DNA of 11,166 nucleotides. Source: Alphaproteobacteria bacterium (GTDB taxonomy: Bacteria > Pseudomonadota > Alphaproteobacteria > Rickettsiales > JAFLCR01). The first letter of the stretch is position 1. Every line of letters starts with the position of its first letter. The notes under the pieces were generated by a model. The model had not been told where the DNA came from, made no database searches, and saw only the letters and a program-made list of their open reading frames with translations. Made by a program: the position numbers and the translations under genes. Of this stretch, positions 6,873 to 11,166 are shown in pieces. The stretch is taken from positions 1 to 11,166 of the forward strand of contig JAFLCR010000060.1 of NCBI GenBank assembly GCA_017302755.1. The letters are read 5' to 3'.

Positions 6873-7142
6873 GTGAAGCTGCACCCGAAATACGAACGCT
6901 ACTTCTGGAGCGGTGCCGTAGTTGGCATCCTGAGCCTCCTTATTCCCCTAAGCAGCCTGCTTGCCATGGGTGTGGATTCTCCGCGCCATTGGGGAACATT
7001 TGCCATCATGGGCGGCGGTATCCTGATGATCGGCCCGGTGATGATGGTGGACGCGCTGCAAAAAAGCCGCGAGGCCTTTAAGCTGGAAACGCCGGAATCC
7101 CTCCCCGAAAGTGCAAAAAGAACTACTCCAAGACTGCGCTAG
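6873..7142 (+). CDS. Small two-helix membrane protein, 89 residues, unknown function
   Basis: The start is a GTG with AAGGAGAGGGG upstream (AGGAG ten bases away). Residues 11-32 (FWSGAVVGILSLLIPLSSLL core) and 41-60 (GTFAIMGGGILMIGPVMMV core) are hydrophobic enough to cross the membrane, joined by the short loop GVDSPRHW. The N-terminus MKLHPKYERY carries positive charge, which favours both ends facing the cytoplasm. The C-terminal 29 residues are hydrophilic and end in KRTTPRLR. I recognise no family. The gene ends 16 bases before xth, so the two may share a transcript, but nothing ties the protein to DNA repair. The promoter and ribosome-site hairpin ahead suggest regulated expression. Confidence 0.75.
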   Translation: MKLHPKYERYFWSGAVVGILSLLIPLSSLLAMGVDSPRHWGTFAIMGGGILMIGPVMMVDALQKSREAFKLETPESLPESAKRTTPRLR

Positions 7143-7158
7143 CCGCTAATCTGGCGTC

Positions 7159-7950
7159 ATGCCGCTTGTCATCGCCACCTGGAACGTGAATTCGATCCGT
7201 GCCCGCCTGGAGCTTCTGCTCGGATGGCTTCGTGAAACCGCACCGGATATCGCGCTGCTTCAGGAAACCAAAGTCACCGATGATAACTTCCCGCGCATGG
7301 AAATTGAGGATCTCGGCTACAACCTTCTCACGCACGGCCAGAAAACCTATAATGGCGTGGCAATTCTCTCCAGGTTTCCGCTCGAAGAAGCGCGTCGCGC
7401 CCTCCCCGACAGTGAAGGAGACGACCAGGCGCGTTATCTTGAAGCTGTGGCCAGCCTCCCCGGTGGCAGGGCAGTGCGCGTGGCTTCGGTTTACGTCCCC
7501 AACGGGCAGGATGTGGCCAGCGAGAAATTTCCCTACAAACTTCGCTTTCTTGAGCGGCTGCGGGCTCATCTCCAAGCGCTCCGCGTTCTGGAAGAAACCA
7601 CTGTCATCGGCGGCGATTATAATGTCGCGCCGTATGCTGACGACGTTTACGACCCGGTTCACCTGGACGGCGCGGTGTGCTATCATCCCCTGGAACGCGA
7701 GCGGCTGCGCGCCGTTCTCCATCAGGGATATTATGACGCATACCGCTTATCGCAGCCTGACGCGCACGAATACAGCTGGTGGGATTACCGGGCAGGCGCT
7801 TTCCAGCGCGACCAGGGCTTTCGCATTGACCATCTCCTGCTTTCTCCGCAGGCAGCGGACCGTCTCGTCTCCGCCCATATCGATAAAACCCTCCGCGCCC
7901 TCGACAAGGCATCTGATCATGCGCCCGTTCTCTGCACGCTTGACGGCTAG
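7159..7950 (+). CDS. xth: Exodeoxyribonuclease III (AP endonuclease, ExoIII family)
   Basis: Exonuclease III cuts DNA at abasic sites in base excision repair and removes 3' blocking groups and nucleotides from duplex DNA. The 263 residues match the family's usual length of about 255-270. Active-site motifs are all visible: WNVNSIRAR at 8-16 (Asn9), LLQETK at 33-38 (metal-binding Glu36), VYVPNGQ at 111-117 (Tyr112), GGDYNVAP at 151-158 (Asp153 and Asn155), FRIDHLLLS at 221-229 (Asp224) and ASDHAPV at 251-257 (Asp253, His254). These correspond to Asn7, Glu34, Tyr109, Asp151, Asn153, Asp229, Asp258 and His259 of the E. coli enzyme. No clear Shine-Dalgarno precedes the ATG, which lies 16 bases after the 89-residue gene, so reinitiation from that gene is plausible. 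The 3' end overlaps the DUF2914 gene by 32 bases. Confidence 0.97.
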   Translation: MPLVIATWNVNSIRARLELLLGWLRETAPDIALLQETKVTDDNFPRMEIEDLGYNLLTHGQKTYNGVAILSRFPLEEARRALPDSEGDDQARYLEAVASLPGGRAVRVASVYVPNGQDVASEKFPYKLRFLERLRAHLQALRVLEETTVIGGDYNVAPYADDVYDPVHLDGAVCYHPLERERLRAVLHQGYYDAYRLSQPDAHEYSWWDYRAGAFQRDQGFRIDHLLLSPQAADRLVSAHIDKTLRALDKASDHAPVLCTLDG

Positions 7951-8812
7951 CTTCTGCGCCGCCCTCCTCTGTCTGGCGCTGCCCGCCGCAAAGGCGTGGG
8001 CGGATGAGGTGAAGGTTGTCTATGGCAAGGACGGAAAATCCAAAAACGTCAAAAAGGTTAAAATCAACGCTAAAAAGAAAAAAGAACCGCGCCTCATCAC
8101 CATCACCGAAGTGGTGGAAGACAACACGCTAGACGCGCTGCTGCATAACGGCAAAGGAAAGAAGGGCAAAAACCAGAATACGGTAAAAGCTGTCCCGGTG
8201 CCGCCCGCCTCCTCGCGCGAAGTCGCTCCGAAAGAAATCTATCCTGAAATTGCCATAAGCCAGATCGCCGCTTCCTCAGTTCCGACAGCCTCTCCCGCAC
8301 CTGAAAAGTCAGACAATCATGAAATGGCCACGGCGATGGTGGTCAGCTTGCCAGGCACGGCCAGTCTGCCGGAAAACGTGATCAGCCTTCCGGAAAACGC
8401 CAGCGCTCCGGCCGATGCCGACATGCAAATGGCCACGGTGGTGACGCCCGCTTCCGTGCTGCTCAGCGCCCCGGCAGAGGCGGTGGAGAAGCTAAGCCCC
8501 ATTCCGCCGCAAATTCGCTGTTACTACAGCCTGAGCAGAGAGGCGTCGCATTCCGTCGATGCCGTGGATCTACAATCCGCAGACCGCCTTTTCTTCTTCA
8601 GCGACATTCGCGGTATGAAAGGAAAAACCCTTATCCACGAATGGGTGCAGGATGGAAAAACCCTCTACCGGGTGCCGCTGGAAATCGGGCAGGATGCCTG
8701 GCGAAGCTGGTCCAGCCTTCCCATGAAGGACGCACATAAAGGAACGGTCACCGTTCTACTGAAGGATGTAGACGATAATCTTCACGCGCAGAAAGAAATC
8801 GTGATCCGTTAG
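7919..8812 (+). CDS. Exported DUF2914-type protein with low-complexity linker
   Basis: The ATG at 7919 lies inside the end of xth in another frame, with AAGG about nine bases upstream. The same frame stays open far to the left through xth, but the signal peptide fixes this start. Residues 1-28 form a classic signal peptide (basic start, hydrophobic LLCLALPAA, likely cleavage after AKAWA), so the protein is probably periplasmic or outer. Residues 31-90 are rich in lysine (KNVKKVKINAKKKK). Residues 92-195 are a proline, alanine and serine-rich linker with repeated SLP/PEN units and two similar MAT-VV stretches at 136-142 and 171-175. Residues 203-296 resemble DUF2914: ADRLFFFSDIRGMKGKTLIHEWVQDGK at 221-247 and WRSWSSLPM at 261-269, followed by GTVTVLLKD. 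The function of that domain is not known to me. The 297-residue protein ends on a TAG overlapping the tmk stop. Confidence 0.85.
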   Translation: MRPFSARLTASFCAALLCLALPAAKAWADEVKVVYGKDGKSKNVKKVKINAKKKKEPRLITITEVVEDNTLDALLHNGKGKKGKNQNTVKAVPVPPASSREVAPKEIYPEIAISQIAASSVPTASPAPEKSDNHEMATAMVVSLPGTASLPENVISLPENASAPADADMQMATVVTPASVLLSAPAEAVEKLSPIPPQIRCYYSLSREASHSVDAVDLQSADRLFFFSDIRGMKGKTLIHEWVQDGKTLYRVPLEIGQDAWRSWSSLPMKDAHKGTVTVLLKDVDDNLHAQKEIVIR

Positions 8813-9429
8813 GCGGCTTCAAAAAATGAACGGATCTGCGCATGCACCGCATGCTCGTCTTTAGAAGCGTCGATGACATGGCAGCGCTCCGGAAAACGGG
8901 AAGCCAGTTCCAGAAATCCCCTGCGTACGCCTTCGTGAAATTCCTGGGTTCTTCCTTCAAAGCGGTCCGTTGCCTGGCCGCGTGTTTTCATACGTTCCAT
9001 CCCGTGCGAGACGGGCAGATCAAGTATGAAGGTCATATCCGGTGCAAAAACACCGAGCGTTAGCCGGTAAAGCATTTCCACATAAGCTGGCCCCAGCTTT
9101 CCGGCAAAACCCTGATAGCACAGCGTGGAATCGGCGAAGCGGTCGGAAATGACCCAGCTGCCCTGCGCCAATGCCGGTTGAATCTTCCTGATCACATGGT
9201 CGCGGCGCGCGGCAAAAAACAGCAGTGTTTCCGTTACCTCGTCCCAAGCATCTCCGGGCGCGTGCAGCAACAGGGTGCGAATGCTTTCCGCCCCCTCCGT
9301 ACCTCCCGGCTCGCGAGTGAGCACGGGCTGGATGCCCTGCGATTCCAGATATTCCTTCAGCCGTTTCGCCTGCGTGGATTTGCCGGCCCCCTCCCCGCCT
9401 TCCAGCGTGATGAACCTGCCGCGACGCAT
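8809..9429 (-). CDS. tmk: Thymidylate kinase
   Basis: Thymidylate kinase phosphorylates dTMP to dTDP with ATP, an essential step toward dTTP. The 206 residues match the usual length. The P-loop GGEGAGKST lies at 11-19, the dTMP-binding TREPGGT at 38-44, the DRF motif in SDRFADSTLCYQG at 95-107, and the arginine-bearing lid in RGQATDRFEGRTQEFHEGVRRGF at 150-172. The arginine in the lid with none in the P-loop is the usual bacterial (type II) pattern. The ATG shares one base with the dacA stop (TGATG), so translation is coupled to dacA. From family knowledge, alphaproteobacteria often continue dacA-tmk with holB and metG; here tmk instead meets the convergent DUF2914 gene, and the two stop codons overlap with no room for a terminator between them. 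Confidence 0.97.
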   Translation of the reverse strand: MRRGRFITLEGGEGAGKSTQAKRLKEYLESQGIQPVLTREPGGTEGAESIRTLLLHAPGDAWDEVTETLLFFAARRDHVIRKIQPALAQGSWVISDRFADSTLCYQGFAGKLGPAYVEMLYRLTLGVFAPDMTFILDLPVSHGMERMKTRGQATDRFEGRTQEFHEGVRRGFLELASRFPERCHVIDASKDEHAVHAQIRSFFEAA

Positions 9430-10559
9430 CAGGATTCTGCGCCCGAGAGCTTATATTTTAGCACGGCCCAGGCCTTGGAGAAGCCAGAAAGTTTTTCCAC
9501 TTCCTTGCCGGCGTAAAGCGGAATGCGCTTCTCGGGCATGCCGGGGATAGAGATGGCCAACTCCGCGATGCGCGCGCCCTGCTGAATCGGGGCGGATACC
9601 GGACCCTGATACACAATGCTGCGTTTCACATGATCTTTCTCAAGCACAGGCACGCTGATCACCAACGGCTCCTTAGCCACCAGCGGAACCTGCTTTTCCC
9701 TACCGAACCACACTTCCGCTGTTCCGATCTCTGCGTTGGCTTCCGTGAGCTTCAAGTTGGTGAAACCCTGATAACCGTATTTTAGCAACCTTTCCGCTTC
9801 GCTGGCGCGGATCGCTTCGCTATTCACGCCATTCAGAACCACATGCACCCGGCGCCCGTCCTGGGTGCCAGATATGACGATGCCGTACCCGGCAACTTCG
9901 GTGTGCCCGGTTTTTAGGCCGTCTACTCCAAGATTTTTGCCCAGAAGCGGGTTGCGGTTATGCTGTCGGATGCCGTTATAGGTAAATTCCTTCTCCGCAA
10001 ACATCGGGTAGTATTCCGGAAATTCCTGAGTGATCGCCTTGGCAAGAATGGCCAGGTCATGCACCGACATGACATGCCCTTCCGCCGGCCAGCCCGAGGC
10101 GTTCTTGAAATGGCTGTTCTTCATGCCAAGCTCCTTGGCGCGGCGGTTCATTTCTTCAGCAAACAGCTCCTCGCTGCCCGAAATCCCCTCCGCCACGGCA
10201 ACGCAGGCATCATTGCCGGATTGAATGATGATGCCTTGCAGCAGTTCGCGCACCGATACATTGTCATGCACCTTCACGAACATCTTGGAACCCTGGGTAC
10301 GCCAGGCCTTTTCGCTGATCGGAAAGGTCGTTTCCATCGTCAACACGCCTTCCTTGAGCCGCTTGAAGACGATGTACACCGTCATCAGCTTGGTCATGGA
10401 AGAAGGTTGCATTTTTTCGTCCATCTTCTTTTCAAAGAGCACGGTATCCGTCGCATCATCGACAATGACGGCATATTGCGCCAGTGTTTCGAACGCGTGG
10501 GCGGAAGCGGAGGAAAAAACAAGGAACAGCGAAAGAATCGCAACAATCACATAGGGCAT
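9429..10559 (-). CDS. dacA: D-alanyl-D-alanine carboxypeptidase (low-molecular-weight penicillin-binding protein)
   Basis: This enzyme trims the terminal D-alanine from peptidoglycan side chains in the periplasm and is a target of beta-lactams. I start it at the ATG at 10559, giving 376 residues: GAGGTG lies four bases upstream and residues 1-22 (MPYVIVAILSLFLVFSSASAHA) form a signal peptide. The frame stays open 58 codons further upstream, but that extension would bury the signal peptide. The peptidase S11 motifs are complete: SMTK at 54-57 with nucleophile Ser54, SGN at 114-116 and KTG at 216-218. A PBP5-type C-terminal domain follows at about 265-358, then a short helix (SKAWAVLKYKLSG) that could anchor the enzyme to the inner membrane. 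Related names dacC and dacD cannot be ruled out. It lies 70 bases after a TetR gene and one base into tmk. Confidence 0.95.
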   Translation of the reverse strand: MPYVIVAILSLFLVFSSASAHAFETLAQYAVIVDDATDTVLFEKKMDEKMQPSSMTKLMTVYIVFKRLKEGVLTMETTFPISEKAWRTQGSKMFVKVHDNVSVRELLQGIIIQSGNDACVAVAEGISGSEELFAEEMNRRAKELGMKNSHFKNASGWPAEGHVMSVHDLAILAKAITQEFPEYYPMFAEKEFTYNGIRQHNRNPLLGKNLGVDGLKTGHTEVAGYGIVISGTQDGRRVHVVLNGVNSEAIRASEAERLLKYGYQGFTNLKLTEANAEIGTAEVWFGREKQVPLVAKEPLVISVPVLEKDHVKRSIVYQGPVSAPIQQGARIAELAISIPGMPEKRIPLYAGKEVEKLSGFSKAWAVLKYKLSGAES

Positions 10560-10572
10560 GAACACCTCATCA

Positions 10573-10591
10573 GCTATGGCAATGCCATAGC
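10573..10591. promoter_or_regulatory. 19-base palindrome between tetR and dacA, candidate operator
   Basis: GCTATGGC, a three-base centre AAT, and GCCATAGC form a perfect inverted repeat with eight-base arms. It starts 13 bases upstream of the dacA ATG and lies next to its ribosome site. Length and symmetry suit a TetR-family operator. As RNA it would be an 8-bp hairpin with a tight loop, but no T-run follows on either strand, so it is unlikely to be an intrinsic terminator. Confidence 0.45.
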
Positions 10592-10612
10592 GCGTCCTGA
10601 AAAGGGAGACAA
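10584..10612 (-). promoter_or_regulatory. Candidate weak promoter for dacA-tmk overlapping the palindrome
   Basis: On the minus strand TTGTCT (10612-10607, four of six) and TATGGC (10589-10584, three of six) are exactly 17 bases apart. The -10 lies within one arm of the palindrome, so a protein bound there would block it. The match is weak, and dacA could instead be read from the tetR promoter outside the window. Confidence 0.25.
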
Positions 10613-10629
10613 CTGTTTTACTGAAATGA

Positions 10630-11166
10630 TTAGTGATTGGCCGCCAGCGAAAACAGATCGCCGATCGCCGCTTCCGGCTCGGGTTCGGATTTTGCCACCA
10701 GGCGCAGTTTTGCATTTTCTTTTGCTGGTTCATGCTGAAGGAGATCAGCGAGCCAATCCTTGGCCTGGGCTACAGCCTCCTCGCGCGTCACGGCCTGCAG
10801 GTGCAGCCGCAGCCACGACCCCGCTACCAGCTGCGCTGCCAGCGCCGCCTTAGCACGGCCGAGTGCGTGGCTGAACGATTCCAGTAGGGCTTGATCGAGC
10901 GCCTTAAGCTGCGACGCTGTCGCCTTGCTCGCAGCCGCCTCGCCATAAAACGCCATCAACACGGAAAGAAATTTACGGTTCATCACCGAAGGATGCATCG
11001 CGGCGAGCAATACCTCCTCCGCTTCCCGCGCCTTCTCCAACTGCGTTACCACCGTGCCGACCATGTGGCCGAGCACTTCCTGAAGCATCTTTTCCTTAGA
11101 GGTAAAATAAAAGTTAACAATGCCGCGCGACATGCCAGCCAGTTCCGAAACATGGGCAATCGTCAC
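10630..11166 (-). CDS. TetR-family transcriptional regulator, BetI-like (partial, N-terminus missing)
   Basis: The frame runs off the right edge, which cuts just before the DNA-binding helix-turn-helix. The visible part begins TIAHVSELAGMSRGIVNFYF, then TSKEKMLQEVL, the recognition-helix pattern of TetR regulators (TI..VA..AG.S.G....YF..K..L), with the GIVN-YF form seen in BetI-like members. About 178 residues are present; perhaps 20-30 are missing. The ligand-binding region follows, with helices such as LLESFSHALGRAKAALAAQLVAGSWLRL. The tail from PAKENAKLRLVAKSEPEPEAAIG onward is charged and probably disordered, which is unusual for the family. The gene ends 70 bases before dacA on the same strand, and a palindrome lies between them, so it may control itself or dacA-tmk. 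Its ligand cannot be told. Confidence 0.88.
   Translation of the reverse strand: MTIAHVSELAGMSRGIVNFYFTSKEKMLQEVLGHMVGTVVTQLEKAREAEEVLLAAMHPSVMNRKFLSVLMAFYGEAAASKATASQLKALDQALLESFSHALGRAKAALAAQLVAGSWLRLHLQAVTREEAVAQAKDWLADLLQHEPAKENAKLRLVAKSEPEPEAAIGDLFSLAANH

Noticed and set aside
6873..7142. Type I toxin or holin-like identity for the 89-residue membrane protein
   Set aside because: The hidden ribosome site is suggestive, but the protein is longer than typical type I toxins, has a long soluble tail, and no antisense RNA or lysis gene is visible.
7123..7722. Minus-strand open frame of 199 codons opposite xth
   Set aside because: Shadow of xth, whose active-site residues are complete; no start signals.
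7199..7918. N-terminal extension of the DUF2914 frame through xth (240 codons)
   Set aside because: The extension lies out of frame within xth and is cysteine/arginine/serine-rich; the signal peptide beginning at 7919 marks the true start.
8321..8475. Tandem repeat array in the DUF2914 gene
   Set aside because: The SLP/PEN and MAT-VV similarities are short and imperfect; they fit a low-complexity linker rather than a defined repeat.
10560..10733. 58-codon N-terminal extension of dacA
   Set aside because: It would overlap the tetR coding region and place the signal peptide in the middle of the protein; the ATG at 10559 has a good ribosome site.
9960..10853. Plus-strand open frame of 297 codons across dacA and tetR
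   Set aside because: It spans two genes that are real on the other strand and is rich in arginine and histidine, as expected for an antisense frame.

Overview
The window looks like the chromosome of an alphaproteobacterium. It is moderately GC-rich and densely coded. Three local arrangements support this: a membrane-anchored multi-PAS sensor kinase directly downstream of ahcY, a dacA-tmk pair sharing one base, and a TetR regulator of BetI-like appearance. No rRNA, tRNA, CRISPR array, insertion sequence or phage gene is visible. No intergenic gap reaches 300 bases; the longest is about 148 (6478-6625).

Left block (1-6477, minus strand, read right to left). First comes an unrecognised 195-residue protein (GTG start) that overlaps queF, the last step of preQ1 synthesis for queuosine. 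After an AT-rich gap with a candidate promoter comes an unusually long, divergent RecJ-like DHH/DHHA1 phosphoesterase of 850 residues. Then comes ahcY (S-adenosylhomocysteine hydrolase) and, 42 bases further on, a PAS-repeat sensor kinase that runs off the left edge. From its membrane anchor, PAS repeats and neighbour it is a candidate DivL-type cell-cycle kinase, but its catalytic half is outside the window.

Middle block (6478-8812, plus strand). A short intergenic region with repeats and a possible hairpin separates the left block from a rightward set. This set is a 53-residue hypothetical protein; an 89-residue two-helix membrane protein behind a consensus extended -10 promoter and a hairpin that covers its ribosome binding site; xth (exonuclease III); and a secreted DUF2914-type protein overlapping the xth end by 32 bases.

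Right block (8809-11166, minus strand). A partial TetR-family regulator is followed by dacA (D-alanyl-D-alanine carboxypeptidase) and tmk (thymidylate kinase). tmk converges on the DUF2914 gene so tightly that the two stop codons overlap in the four bases TTAG. A 19-base palindrome lies between tetR and dacA, over a candidate -10 element.

Most genes are housekeeping: methyl cycle, queuosine, DNA repair, dTTP synthesis and peptidoglycan. The parts most worth a second look are the long RecJ variant, the small-gene region at 6478-7142 with its layered RNA signals, and the tetR-dacA palindrome. I see no complete, clearly novel defence or mobile system.
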